A stretch of DNA of 64,000 bases from Bacteroidota bacterium. GTDB lineage: Bacteria; Bacteroidota; Bacteroidia; UKL13-3. Location of the stretch: NCBI GenBank assembly GCA_947457395.1, contig CANGVA010000005.1, positions 91,539 through 155,538 of the forward strand, given 5' to 3'. Each line of letters opens with the position of its first letter. The first letter of the stretch is position 1. The translations under genes were made by a program, and so were the position numbers. Below, one piece after another: positions 30,501 through 38,843 of the stretch. Below the pieces are notes generated by a model. That model was not told where the DNA came from. It worked only from the letters and a program-made list of their open reading frames with translations, and ran no database searches.

Positions 30501-31664
30501 GCTCACAAAAAATGCAGCTGACGTTGGATTTGTGGGTGTTCCTGCATTTACTGTACAAGCACCGAATAAGTGAACAGAATTATAAACTACCCGATGGCCT
30601 GTTCCGCTTGTAAGGCGAATACCGGCAGCAATAAAGGTTGAAAAAGTTGAATAGTTGGTAGATAGCATATCCCATATTACATTATTAACAATTAAATGGT
30701 TGGTTCCACCATTGGCATTAATTCCATTTGCCGCCCAACCACTGGTACCAAAATTATATACCCTGTTAATATGGTTATGGCTAAAAGTGTTTGCATTGGA
30801 TGCTGTTCCAAAAATTTCTATGCCTGAACTGCTGCTACCGATGGCTGAACTTAAATTAAAGATGGTATTACCCCTAACCATGCTATTGGTAGCATTACCC
30901 AATGCTATTCCCCGCCAACGTACATAAAGTGAAGTAGAATGGGAACCAATAATATTGTTAGTAATGGTTATATTGCTGGCATTATTACCAACTACTGTGG
31001 TACCAGCAATATGAATACCGGTAGTTGCCCTATTAATCACATTATTGTTTACTACCAAATTGGCATGTAAATCTCCTGTACCTGTATTAGTTGGATTAGC
31101 TGTACCACCTGCATAAATACCATACTGAGTTGTTGCGGAGGTAGCTGCCATATCACCATTACCGATTATGATACAGTTGCGTATGGTATCATTGGCACAC
31201 CCTAATCCACCGGAAGTGGCGCCTATTAACCTGATCACCGCGGTTGCTGTTATGGTTGTGGCAGCATTATTTTCTAATGTAAGAGACCTGTTGCCGGAAA
31301 AATTTCCATCAATCGTAACATTATCTGCGCCATTTAATTCAAGTAAACTTCGTCCTGTTATTGGGGAGCCACTTACAGTAAAACTACCTGTGGTACCAAT
31401 GTTAATTCTACTAAAACTGGCTGAACCCTGACCACTTGCATTAAGCGGTGTAGGCGTAAATGCAGTACCCTCTGAAATATTAGCTGTGATAGTTGCATTA
31501 ATAACTCCTGTATGCGTTCCGGCATTCACAGCGGCAAAAAATGCATTTAAATTAGCATAGATAGCAGTAGGAGTTCCTCCTGTAGAGGCAACTGTAACTT
31601 GAGAAAAAACCTTAGCTGAAAAAAAGGCAAAAACAATTGATAAAAGCAGATAACTATTTTTCAT
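24597..31664 (-). CDS. Giant secreted beta-helix protein with T9SS type A sorting domain, 2355 aa
   Basis: The signal peptide (MKNSYLLLSIVFAFFSAKVFSQ, written here only to show the start at 31664) leads into three long blocks of Asn/Thr/Gly/Ile-rich repeats such as NNIIRNCNIYGN and ISNNLIGS, typical of right-handed parallel beta-helices. Each block ends in a similar tag (DIGAIEFNG, TIGAYEQG, DIGSTEFN). Two related Ig-like modules with the run PRLYYK...W KSV...DTVQYFVIAQDR separate the blocks. A final beta domain (from PVSLLNFAAKP) and a T9SS type A domain (LIPNPAHSF to the C-terminal KLIKQ) follow. It is probably a surface or released adhesin or polysaccharide-binding protein. No catalytic site is obvious. 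The upstream extension to 31706 is rejected. Confidence 0.9.
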   Translation of the reverse strand: MKNSYLLLSIVFAFFSAKVFSQVTVASTGGTPTAIYANLNAFFAAVNAGTHTGVINATITANISEGTAFTPTPLNASGQGSASFSRINIGTTGSFTVSGSPITGRSLLELNGADNVTIDGNFSGNRSLTLENNAATTITATAVIRLIGATSGGLGCANDTIRNCIIIGNGDMAATSATTQYGIYAGGTANPTNTGTGDLHANLVVNNNVINRATTGIHIAGTTVVGNNASNITITNNIIGSHSTSLYVRWRGIALGNATNSMVRGNTIFNLSSAIGSSSSGIEIFGTASNANTFSHNHINRVYNFGTSGWAANGINANGGTNHLIVNNVIWDMLSTNYSTFSTFIAAGIRLTSGTGHRVVYNSVHLFGACTVNAGTPTNPTSAAFFVSSTAVTGITLRNNILSNKMTSTFSPFRAFAALFPSSYNMSTAGNTINNNSYNIPASSTATTNYFVGGLNSAATLYPTLASWRAITLADQNSVPIVNQVAPFTNDSTLSIPAFTLTEIESGGFVMTGAGITTPNIDFNFVNRPAFGSSAPDIGAIEFNGIPADLSPPTITYTPLTNTASVLNRVLVVTITDASRIDTAINAPRLYYKLSSHANAFGANNSSFNGWKFVSTSDTATPFNFTIDYSLLFGGAVAVNDTVQYFVIAQDRSGSANTATLPAAGFGGGRVDSFIVAPTPNFYVISPPPLGGSYTVGNGGDFTTLTNAINSINLRGVSSNVTLRLTDTLYSTAEVFPIQLNDNIPGLSGSNRLIIRPDSLINSRIIGFSSLGLIKLNGTDNVTIEGSNNNTNTRNLTIINTAASTTAAVIWLASSDASNGATNNIIRNCNIYGNSLATTYAGVFIGGTSTIAQTALALAPNNANQIINNEIHTLQFGILNLGAVTATDSGLVISNNLIGSEASGLNGGGIAVYFSRFATITRNTIQNVRGSGSLTGISGTASLLFGMYIRNNQNSLIRYNIIHTVAGGSSQRIHGLITESPNFNLISNPSNNTFADNVIYHIHNTSTGNTAWSVTGLGTYGGYGDRILFNSVQMSHPTAGNINAAAGPFAAFANGNTVQTVNTPNIEIRNNLFVVSGTSVAGATPYTHYTNLTSYATAFVNNNRYFQNSSGTTASHIGFFNALARTTFADWQAATSKDTNSSAGNPILASISLLRPDLSSPLLNAGSPVPGFTTDILNITRNALTPTIGAYEQGIDVTAPVISYTLIPNQVSTSNLVLNGFANIADGSGVDTTIANRPRLYYKKSTESNDILGWKSVAANNTSSPFSFTINYSLLTGGTVIPGDTIQYFIIAQDRASTPNIAINSGVPAAPLTAVVLSAAQFPISGAINRYIIATPLPSAITVGTGGIYPSFTGTGGLFEAINGNVLSANTSVTVLSNISESGTHALNGSGLGGFTLTITPALSSANYQITGASAAPGLFRFNNVRGLKIDGGTNKSLQFSNNSTLGPVFHFFNDCIRDTITNVQILGNNTTTGNMLIGQTAASLGNDSLLISNCIFRDTISIPTTHINSTGTTSAPNSANLIINNEFLNFSANAINITATGNGDAWTVFDNKCYQTAARITPISVILVSAGGGHIIRRNSIGGAAANRSGVPFTNTSSYIRGIDISSNSPSASTVDSNLFSNIVTTATAGVFGVYVNSGNVNINANTFGGATNSWDTIQNGYDNGIIAVLGGTNISVTNNLIANIRYIKSGGDRTSGILVSGAVTALNISRNIIRDLNHSGTGTGTSAFRPSGMVITGGLNNASITDNLIFNINTTNTGTAAYVVSGIFISNTAFANNTIARNRIYNIGAAGTGTGTSAPTAYGIHINTQGAGNRYLNNQIMVGLNTSDQTFVAGIRDESTATDAFYFYNTILVNGQINSGPNNSYGIFRSSSSNMILRNNIVFNNRRTLGTGFNYATGATVATNITTATSNYNLFVVNDTARVSEFPLGVAYGIAAYNNNLYAPTFNTNWIERTGALNAADLFIDTVTANLAVDASKAACWYANGKALPLSGIATDFNNTGNVRSTAIVNGPSDIGSTEFNTVTIPPVANADKLPVLADSTQFTFAGRTLGKMVWNSGTLPSVVELRFYSGILPANLPVNASRIHGYYDINTNSTSGFNSTLTLQYDSSLLGNIGNISRARTARYTGTSTNWFGYSTINVNTGLAMVTSSNVAHGGIFCISDSAVNPLPVSLLNFAAKPMLNDVHLGWQTASEENNAGFSIEFSVDGKQFNEIEFVQGNGNSKVLSQYGYVHPDAFQYANTIYYRLKQIDFDGTFAYSEIVRVTKAINLTDVIQLIPNPAHSFTTIRFSTLPGNAQIEISDINGKTICQKSFQTLDGINELTIAEIEQFKPGFYFIKITAADKQTAAIKLIKQ

Positions 31665-32032
31665 AATATATGACGAGTTTAATGGTTCAAATCTAAGCTT
31701 TCGCAACTTCTTAAAAAACTAAATGAAAGTTTAAAATTTTAAATTCAAGTCCAACAGGGAAACAGCATAATTCCATGATTGTTTTTATTTAAAAATTCGG
31801 GAAATTAGAAACAGATTATAAGTTTATATATAAAGGAATCGTTCATTTTCAGTGCAGTTACCTCTTAAAAAACCTCTCCTAAACAAATAATATAACTTGC
31901 TTACAAAATTCAGATAATCACTTACTGTTTTTGATAGTTATCGCCTTTGGTGCTAGGCAAAATGAGTTTGGTTTCATGACAACACCATTTTCCAGTATAA
32001 AGTGCTTTATTTGCATCCACTCAAAGTCATAA
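31665..32032. other. AT-rich intergenic region between divergent genes
   Basis: 368 nt with no credible gene. A TAGATTTG element on the minus strand (31688-31695) may serve the giant beta-helix gene, but it lies close to that gene's start and lacks a TTG at the right spacing. I could not find a matching element for the rightward synthase gene. No hairpin stands out. Confidence 0.6.
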
Positions 32033-33004
32033 ATGGGAAATTCAGACTTTATTAAAAAACCGGTTGAGCAAGAGCTAGCGCACTTTGAACGACATTTTCG
32101 TGAATCCATGAAAAGTAGCGTTCCGTTATTAGATACCATCATGACATATATAGTGAAGCGTAAGGGAAAGCAAATGAGACCCATGTTCGTTTTTTACAGT
32201 GCCAAGCTATTTAATGGTGTAGCAGAATCTACTTACAGAGCAGCCTCACTTATTGAATTGCTCCATACTGCCACACTGGTGCATGACGATGTGGTGGATG
32301 ATAGCGATGAGCGAAGAGGATTTTTTAGCATTAATGCCTTATGGAAAAATAAAATTGCTGTATTGGTTGGTGATTATTTGCTTAGCAGAGGATTATTGCT
32401 TGCAATTAAAAACAAAGAATATAGGCTGCTTGAGATAGTTAGCGATGCGGTAAGGGAAATGAGCGAGGGGGAATTATTACAGATTGAAAAAACAAGGAAC
32501 CTTAATTTGTCTGAAACTGTTTATTATGATATCATACGTAAAAAAACAGCTTCATTAATTGCATCTTGCTGCGCCACAGGGGCAGCATCTGCGGGAGCTG
32601 ATGAAGAAACCATAAAAAAAATGTGGCTGTTTGGCGAGAAGGTAGGAATCGCTTTTCAGCTAAAGGATGATTTAATGGACTACGGTGATGCAGATATTGG
32701 TAAACCACTTGGAATTGATTTAAAAGAAAAAAAACTTACCCTGCCTATTATTTATACACTAAATAACGCCAACGCATCAACAAAAGCATATATCATTAAT
32801 TCAATTAAAAATCACAACCAAAATAAAAAGCGAATAGAAGAGGTGATACAATATGTAAACAAACACGATGGTATTGCCTACACTAAAAATGCCATGCAAC
32901 AATACAGAGCAGATGCATTAAGTATTTTGGATGGAATTTCAGAAAAATCTGATACCAAGCATCTCAAGGCATTAGTTGATTATGTAATTGATCGGAAAAG
33001 CTAA
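32033..33004 (+). CDS. Polyprenyl diphosphate synthase
   Basis: A 323-residue all-helical prenyltransferase that extends allylic diphosphates with isopentenyl diphosphate, probably to make the quinone side chain. The first Asp-rich motif is DDVVD (residues 85-89, in LVHDDVVDDSDERRG) and the second is DDLMD (212-216, in FQLKDDLMDYGD). Conserved GKQMRP and the residues around KTASLIASCC also fit. Chain length cannot be read reliably from this sequence. The convergent neighbour ends 16 nt away. Confidence 0.94.
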   Translation: MGNSDFIKKPVEQELAHFERHFRESMKSSVPLLDTIMTYIVKRKGKQMRPMFVFYSAKLFNGVAESTYRAASLIELLHTATLVHDDVVDDSDERRGFFSINALWKNKIAVLVGDYLLSRGLLLAIKNKEYRLLEIVSDAVREMSEGELLQIEKTRNLNLSETVYYDIIRKKTASLIASCCATGAASAGADEETIKKMWLFGEKVGIAFQLKDDLMDYGDADIGKPLGIDLKEKKLTLPIIYTLNNANASTKAYIINSIKNHNQNKKRIEEVIQYVNKHDGIAYTKNAMQQYRADALSILDGISEKSDTKHLKALVDYVIDRKS

Positions 33005-33020
33005 ATAAATTGTAAATAAA

Positions 33021-33845
33021 TCAGTCCTCTACTAGAAACTTTTTCACAACTGTGTAGCTGCCGTTGCCTATTTTAAGCAGGTAAATTCCTTGCCTAATTT
33101 CAGTTTTTTGCAAATCAATACTTGCGCAATTGACATATTGATTTTCCCGTAATATCAGGTCGCCTCTTAGATTATATATTTCAACAGAAACGGGCGATAA
33201 CTGACCGGGAAGATTAATTTGAATATGATCTTTTGCAGGATTTGGAAAAATATGGGCAGATGCCATCCATAGCTCATTGGTAGATGTAGTGCCTTTTTCC
33301 ATCAGACGAAGCGTAGAAAGATAGGTTGCATCGCTCCATTTATGACCGTCATGATTAGAGTTAAATGCGGCAAAGAAAATAACGTCTCTAGTACCTGCTG
33401 CAGGAGCTATCCAATCAAAAACCCATATATTAGAATCAACACCATCTACACCTGCAGCGCGATAGGTGATATATTTATCATTTCCAATAAGCTTTGTACG
33501 CAAGCTATCTGTGATTATCATTGAACCAAGTAATCGGCCATCCGGATGCTGTGGAGAGGCGGAAAAACCGAAACGGGTGTGACCAAAATAAAGATTTCTG
33601 GCCCTGATGGTATAACGCTGTCCGGGGGTATATCCTTCTTGTGGAACATCTGATGTAATCCATCCTTCAACAGTAATGGCAGAACCACCATGACAGAAGG
33701 TACAATTCTTCAGACTATCTCCTGGAGAACCGGTATAACCTGCATCTGTTCCATCCCTTCTTTTACCAAAGGAACCTTCATCAAAAGAAACAAGTATGAG
33801 AATGGCGAAGAAAACGCCTGTCATTGTAACAAGTGTATTTTTCAT
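33021..33845 (-). CDS. Secreted protein with CxxCH motif, Reeler-like domain and T9SS type A tail
   Basis: A 274-residue product. An N-terminal hydrophobic segment (8-21) is followed by C48-T-F-C51-H52, a c-type haem attachment motif, in a GSPGDSLKNCTFCHGG context. A beta-rich domain (about 55-185) resembles the 'choice-of-anchor V' or Reeler-like domain that often follows such a motif. A T9SS type A domain (IFPNPAKDHIQINL to the end) closes it. It may be a haem-bearing surface protein, although haem attachment is inferred from the motif alone. A TAAATTTG element (33851-33858, minus strand) is next to the start. Confidence 0.85.
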   Translation of the reverse strand: MKNTLVTMTGVFFAILILVSFDEGSFGKRRDGTDAGYTGSPGDSLKNCTFCHGGSAITVEGWITSDVPQEGYTPGQRYTIRARNLYFGHTRFGFSASPQHPDGRLLGSMIITDSLRTKLIGNDKYITYRAAGVDGVDSNIWVFDWIAPAAGTRDVIFFAAFNSNHDGHKWSDATYLSTLRLMEKGTTSTNELWMASAHIFPNPAKDHIQINLPGQLSPVSVEIYNLRGDLILRENQYVNCASIDLQKTEIRQGIYLLKIGNGSYTVVKKFLVED

Positions 33846-33904
33846 TCTTACAAATTTACCTCGTAAAAATATATCGAATTATGCTTAAAAACAATCAGTA
33901 ATGA

Positions 33905-35710
33905 TTATTTTATGAGTTTGAGTTCTACTCTTCTGTTTACTGCATGCTCCTCCTCCGCACACTCTAGCCCATCCGTGCATTTATTCAACAACTGTTCTTC
34001 TCCCATTGCCAACAACTTAATTCTTGATGAAGAAATTCCCCTTGAATTCAGATGTAAACTAACGGAAGCAGCCCTTTTACGAGATAAATTTTTATTATAA
34101 GTATAACTGCCTCTTGAATCAGTATGAGCAATTACAAGCAACCTGACATTCGGATTTGCTTTCATAATCTGAATTACGGAGTCAAGACTCAAATTTGCCA
34201 TTTGAATACTTGATTCATTGAAGTTAAATGGCACCGGTTCTAAAACAATTTTAGTTATCTCAACTTTACTTTGGGAAACAGGCACATTTTTTGCTGATTC
34301 CAATACACTAATAGAAGATGACTTCTGTTCTATCTTATCTGCCCCTTTTATAGCGGAAGGCTCAAGTTTTATTGCCACAGGCAACTCAGAATACGGCTTT
34401 TTGTAACTAGCCTTATTATTAAAGTAATAAACACGATCTTCGCCTAAATCTCCTTCACGATTTGAGCTGAAATATCCTGTTATACCTCCATCTTTGGTAA
34501 TAAATGCCAACTCATCCCTTTCGGAGTTTATGGGTTTCCCCATATTTTTTGATGGATTGCGAGCTGAATAATTCTTCTCCAGATTATTCCTGAAGATATC
34601 ATACCCACCAAATCCATTTAATCCTTTTGACGCGAAAAATAAGACCCCATTGCTTACATAAGGATGCAACTCATTACCGTCTGAATTTACCTTTGAACCC
34701 ATATTAATTGGATTACCCCAGCTTCCATCTGCTTGCTTATTCACTTTAAAGATATCAAAACCTCCATAACCACCAGGCATGTCAGAAGCAAAAAATAAAG
34801 TTTTACCATCAGCCGTCAAATATGGATGCGTAAAATTATACTGCCTGTTATTAAAATTTAAAAGAACAGGATTACGATATCGCACACCTTGAAGTACTGC
34901 CATGTAAATTTGTAAATTAGAAACACCATCTCTTGACTCCTGCACATCTTGTTTCCCATTTTTCAATTTACCATCTTTTTTCTGCTTGATTGCATTAGCA
35001 GAGAAAAACAAAAGAGACCCGTCTTTTGAAAGAGAAGGAGAAGTTTCATTAGCAGCAAAATTTATTTCTTCGAAATAATTCTCGCCTTGAACAAAATGAA
35101 GTGAGTCTACCATCAACGCATAATCCAAATCAAAAATCGGCATCGAATAATAGGCCTTCTTATTCCTGCCATGTGCATAAACTAATCCTCCTTTCAAAAA
35201 ATCATATCCAATTGCTTGTCCTGTGATATCAAGATTAGTAGGTATTATCTGATAATTTGTCACAGAATCCTTGTTTAGTATCGCCCAGTTTAATGAGCGT
35301 AGAAGTGATGACACGTATGGGTCACCTTTTACCAGTGTTAAATAATATTTGAATTGGTCTTTTGCTTCCTCATATTTACCATTTGCCTTTAGAACATTTC
35401 CATAATCAAGATAAGATTGAGGTTGAGCCTTGCGATCACCCAGTCTAACCAGTTTACTAAAGTACCCTTCTGCTTTCTTGTATTGAAAAAGAAACATATG
35501 AGACTCTGCTAGTCTGGTAAGTACATGTGCTTCATATTTTGGGTTCACATTATTCAAAACTTGTTCATATAACTGAATAGCTTCATTGAATTGAAAATAG
35601 TCATAACTATCATCTGCCTGCAAAATGGCTTCACTTTGAGCATTTATTCTTTGAATAATGACTAAAGAGAAATACAACATGAATATAATTATCTTCATAA
35701 ATTTAGCCAT
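33905..35710 (-). CDS. TPR / beta-propeller / OmpA-like protein (PorE-like)
   Basis: A 601-residue protein. After a signal peptide ending INAQ there are TPR-like helices (about 25-125). PD40-type propeller repeats (about 210-420) carry signatures such as DGKTLFFASDMPGGYGGFDI and NGVLFFASKGLNGFGGYDIF. A C-terminal OmpA peptidoglycan-binding domain (about 490-601) contains HTDSRGSYTYNKNLSRKRA. The order TPR-propeller-OmpA is that of PorE, a T9SS cell-wall anchor; the carboxypeptidase-like insert of PorE is not evident. Starts at 35710 and 35698 are both possible. The first overlaps the GH3 stop by 8 nt, which implies coupling. Confidence 0.87.
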   Translation of the reverse strand: MAKFMKIIIFMLYFSLVIIQRINAQSEAILQADDSYDYFQFNEAIQLYEQVLNNVNPKYEAHVLTRLAESHMFLFQYKKAEGYFSKLVRLGDRKAQPQSYLDYGNVLKANGKYEEAKDQFKYYLTLVKGDPYVSSLLRSLNWAILNKDSVTNYQIIPTNLDITGQAIGYDFLKGGLVYAHGRNKKAYYSMPIFDLDYALMVDSLHFVQGENYFEEINFAANETSPSLSKDGSLLFFSANAIKQKKDGKLKNGKQDVQESRDGVSNLQIYMAVLQGVRYRNPVLLNFNNRQYNFTHPYLTADGKTLFFASDMPGGYGGFDIFKVNKQADGSWGNPINMGSKVNSDGNELHPYVSNGVLFFASKGLNGFGGYDIFRNNLEKNYSARNPSKNMGKPINSERDELAFITKDGGITGYFSSNREGDLGEDRVYYFNNKASYKKPYSELPVAIKLEPSAIKGADKIEQKSSSISVLESAKNVPVSQSKVEITKIVLEPVPFNFNESSIQMANLSLDSVIQIMKANPNVRLLVIAHTDSRGSYTYNKNLSRKRAASVSLHLNSRGISSSRIKLLAMGEEQLLNKCTDGLECAEEEHAVNRRVELKLIK

Positions 35711-37235
35711 TAAGATTTTTAGCTTGAATCATTGCCAGTATATCATCCATATATTTACGCGTATTGGAAAGCCGTGGCACCTTGTGCTGCCCACCCAGCT
35801 TACCCGATTTATAAAGCCAATGGTGGAATGTACCCTTGGGAATTTTTTTAACCACCGGCATAATCATTGCCATATCTTTAAACCGCTTGGCTTCATAATC
35901 TGAATTTTGTTTCTTTAGATTTTCATCCAACAATTGGGTAAAGATTTCTATTGATTCAGGCTCCTTCTCAAACTCAATTAACCATTCATGTGTGCCTATT
36001 TTTGAATGTTCAAAAAATACAGGTGCTGCCGTATAATCGTTAACCATAGCATGGGTTTGCTCGCATGTTGCCTTAATGGCATAATCAGCGTTTTCTATAA
36101 CAAGTTCTTCGCCAAAAGCATTAATAAAGTGCTTGGTGCGTCCGGTAATTGTGAACCTATATGGGTTGGTTTCTGTAAATTTAATAGTATCTCCAATTAT
36201 ATATCGCCATAAGCCAGCATTTGTTGAAATAACCAATGCATATGCCTCACCAGGAATAACATCTTCAATAGACTTTGTTTGCGGGTACTCTTTACCATAT
36301 TCACTAATAGGCATAAATTCATAATAGATACCATAATCAAGCATCAGAAGCATAGAATCATGGTTATTTAAATCTTGTACACCCAAAAATCCTTCTGAAG
36401 CATTGTAGGTTTCCAGGTAGTTCATGCCACTCTTTCTGATTAATGATTCAAATCTAGATTTATAAGGTGTAAAGCTTACCCCTCCATGTATATACAATTC
36501 AAGGTTAGGCCATATATCAGCAATATTATTCTTACCGGTAAGTTCAAATAGTTTATCAAACAAGACAAGGGTCCAGGTTGGCACACCAGAAATATTGGTT
36601 ACATCTTCTTCCATTGTAGCCAAAGCCATTTTCTCTACCTTCTCATCCCAGTTATCCATAATAGCAATACTCAAATCTGGCGTTCTAAAAAAGTGTGCCC
36701 AAAAAGGCAAGTTTTGCATCATCACGGCTGATAGGTCTCCGTAATAAGATTCAGAAGAAGTAAAGCGATTGAGCTGGTGACTACCACCCATAATTAATCC
36801 CTTTCCATCAAATAAAGTTGTCTCAGGATTATTGGTGCAATAAAACAATAGTGCATCTTTACCCCCCTGGAAATGACACTGATCAAGGCTTTCATAAGTT
36901 ACAGGAATAAACTTGCTTTTGGCACTGGTTGTACCGGATGATTTAGCAAACCATTTTACTTCTGTAGGCCAAAGTAAATTTTGTTCACCGCGCATCATTC
37001 TTTCTATATAAGGTTTGTGTGATTCATAGTTACCAATAGGTACACGCTCCTTAAATTGGTTTAATGTTTGAATATCCTTATAACCCCATTTTTTACCCCA
37101 TTCAGTATCTGCAGCTGTATAAATCAGCTGTTGCAACAAATTTTGTTGCACTTCAGCAGGATTATTTTTGAAGTGTTCAATATCCGGTATCCGTTTTTTT
37201 AAATACCAGGTTAATATGGAATTAATGAGCGGCAT
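35703..37235 (-). CDS. GH3 family acyl-adenylating enzyme
   Basis: A 510-residue protein of the GH3 family, named from plant auxin-conjugating enzymes and also found in Bacteroidota. The ATP-binding signature is visible as FAKSSGTTSAKSKFIP (about residues 92-107), with later conserved YNASEGFLG and IGDTIKF and the C-terminal lid ending in a Lys-rich segment. Family chemistry is acyl-AMP formation and transfer to an amino acid; the bacterial substrate is unknown. The start ATG at 37235 is secure. The gene overlaps the PorE-like gene downstream. Confidence 0.92.
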   Translation of the reverse strand: MPLINSILTWYLKKRIPDIEHFKNNPAEVQQNLLQQLIYTAADTEWGKKWGYKDIQTLNQFKERVPIGNYESHKPYIERMMRGEQNLLWPTEVKWFAKSSGTTSAKSKFIPVTYESLDQCHFQGGKDALLFYCTNNPETTLFDGKGLIMGGSHQLNRFTSSESYYGDLSAVMMQNLPFWAHFFRTPDLSIAIMDNWDEKVEKMALATMEEDVTNISGVPTWTLVLFDKLFELTGKNNIADIWPNLELYIHGGVSFTPYKSRFESLIRKSGMNYLETYNASEGFLGVQDLNNHDSMLLMLDYGIYYEFMPISEYGKEYPQTKSIEDVIPGEAYALVISTNAGLWRYIIGDTIKFTETNPYRFTITGRTKHFINAFGEELVIENADYAIKATCEQTHAMVNDYTAAPVFFEHSKIGTHEWLIEFEKEPESIEIFTQLLDENLKKQNSDYEAKRFKDMAMIMPVVKKIPKGTFHHWLYKSGKLGGQHKVPRLSNTRKYMDDILAMIQAKNLNG

Positions 37236-37298
37236 TTAGCAGCGGCAACAATTATTGGTAATAATAAATCTAAGAGGTAATATTGCCAAAAAGCAATA

Positions 37299-38576
37299 TC
37301 AACGATACCGCTGTTGATAGGCCTCAGAAAAGTCTTTTATGAGTGAGAATGCCTCGTTATATCTTGAAAAAGTAAGCATATCTGCTGTGTCATAAACATC
37401 ATGATAATACTTATACTCTCCCATCAGATAAAAATAAAATGCACGAATTCCTTTCTCTGCAAAAAAGTAATGATCGCTGTTTTGTGCATTGCTACGGGGG
37501 GTTACAGACACTAGGTAGTTTCCAGTAAGATTTAGCATTTGCAGTTCTTCGAAGTCTACAGGGAACGCTGTGGCATTTACACAAGTCATACCCTTATCAC
37601 CAGTACCCATTAAGTCCAAATTAATGAGCAGTGCAATTTGAGAAAGTGGAAATATTGGATTTTGGGTGTAATAATAGGACCCAAAAAGCCCAATTTCCTC
37701 TCCGCTAAATGCTATAAAAGCTATTGAGTAAGCTGGTTTAGTCTTTGCATAATGTTTAGCCATATCCAGCAACATTGCTATACCGCTGGCATTGTCGTTC
37801 GCACCTGGAAAGAAAGCCCAGGGGCCCATCATTCCAAGATGATCGTAGTGGGCAGTATAAACTATAAAAGAATCAGGGTATAAATGACCACGAATGAAAC
37901 CTATTACGTTTTTAGCTTGGTACTGTATTAACTCTGGCTCCACGTTAAGAGTTAATTGCTGCACATGGCGTTTGAGGGAGCCTTTTGAAAAGTATAGAAT
38001 CGGGAAGCGGTCCCAGCTGGAGGATGCACCCCAAATTAATTTTTCCTGATTGGCAAAAACCAATCCGCGCGCTTTCAATTCATTGTTTAATACAGCATTT
38101 GCGTTGGCCTGCTGGTTAAATTTCTTACTCTTGATTGCATCAACAACAATAAACGTTTTATAGAGCGCCTTCTTTTTAAATTCCTTCCATTCTGTAGGAT
38201 TGTCAATTGTTGATGAATCAACAAACACTAAATCAAAGACACCATTAACCTTTGGGAAACCAGGTGAAACGATATAATCTTCACCTGGCATAAGCTCCCT
38301 TCCTTCAACCACTACCTCTACTGCTCCATTGAATGCAACTGCCGGAAATCCATAGGATTGAAAATAGCCTTTTTCAAATGATTTAATACCTATTTGTTCA
38401 AATTCCTTCTTGATATAATCTGCAGTCTTCTGACCTCCATTTTTGACATAACCCCTACCTGCAAATTGCTCACTGCAAAGATCATTTACAATTCTACGAG
38501 CATAGGTTTTATCCTGAGCGTATAAACACGCAGTCTTACATATCAACAAGATCCATATGCAGGACGGACGTAACAA
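37299..38576 (-). CDS. Exported M28 family metallopeptidase
   Basis: A 425-residue zinc peptidase with a signal peptide (1-20, ending CLYA). Metal and catalytic residues are in place: H243 and D245 in TAHYDHLG, D261 in GANDNASG, E293/E294 in SGEEIG, Asp in NLDLMG, and a C-terminal His in NSDHYFF. A PA-like insert (about 80-230) precedes the catalytic half. Unlike the M28 protein at 10-11 kb it has no PDZ domain. It lies 12 nt after purS, so it may share the pssA-purS transcript despite the unrelated role. Confidence 0.92.
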   Translation of the reverse strand: MLRPSCIWILLICKTACLYAQDKTYARRIVNDLCSEQFAGRGYVKNGGQKTADYIKKEFEQIGIKSFEKGYFQSYGFPAVAFNGAVEVVVEGRELMPGEDYIVSPGFPKVNGVFDLVFVDSSTIDNPTEWKEFKKKALYKTFIVVDAIKSKKFNQQANANAVLNNELKARGLVFANQEKLIWGASSSWDRFPILYFSKGSLKRHVQQLTLNVEPELIQYQAKNVIGFIRGHLYPDSFIVYTAHYDHLGMMGPWAFFPGANDNASGIAMLLDMAKHYAKTKPAYSIAFIAFSGEEIGLFGSYYYTQNPIFPLSQIALLINLDLMGTGDKGMTCVNATAFPVDFEELQMLNLTGNYLVSVTPRSNAQNSDHYFFAEKGIRAFYFYLMGEYKYYHDVYDTADMLTFSRYNEAFSLIKDFSEAYQQRYR

Positions 38577-38588
38577 ATCTGAAGAATA

Positions 38589-38843
38589 TTAGGCCGATGG
38601 GTGAATCGTAAAATCGTAGGTTTCCATAATCAGGTTTGCAAGAAGTTTCTTACAGGCATCATCCACATGCTGCCTAGCATCTGCCTCTGTGGCTGCATCT
38701 ACTTCAAGCGTAATATGTTTACCTATACGCACGTTGGTTATACCCGGTAATCCAATATTTTTCATACTTCCGGTAACCGCTTTCCCTTGCGGATCAAGCA
38801 ATGCCTTTTGAGGCATTATATTTATTTCGGCAATAAATTTCAT
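38589..38843 (-). CDS. purS: Phosphoribosylformylglycinamidine synthase subunit PurS
   Basis: An 84-residue protein that fits PurS: a strand-rich start (FIAEINIMPQKALLDPQGKA), then GLPGITNVRIGKHITLEVDA, then a helix with ACKKLLANLIMETY. PurS dimers bridge PurL and PurQ in the three-subunit FGAM synthase of purine synthesis. Its presence implies a PurLQS-type enzyme rather than the single long PurL. The ATG overlaps the pssA stop by 4 nt. purL and purQ are not in this window. Confidence 0.93.
   Translation of the reverse strand: MKFIAEINIMPQKALLDPQGKAVTGSMKNIGLPGITNVRIGKHITLEVDAATEADARQHVDDACKKLLANLIMETYDFTIHPSA

Noticed and set aside
31918..32184. 88-residue minus-strand frame at the start of the polyprenyl synthase gene
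   Set aside because: Overlaps the conserved N-terminus of the synthase and has no promoter, signal or homology that I can see.
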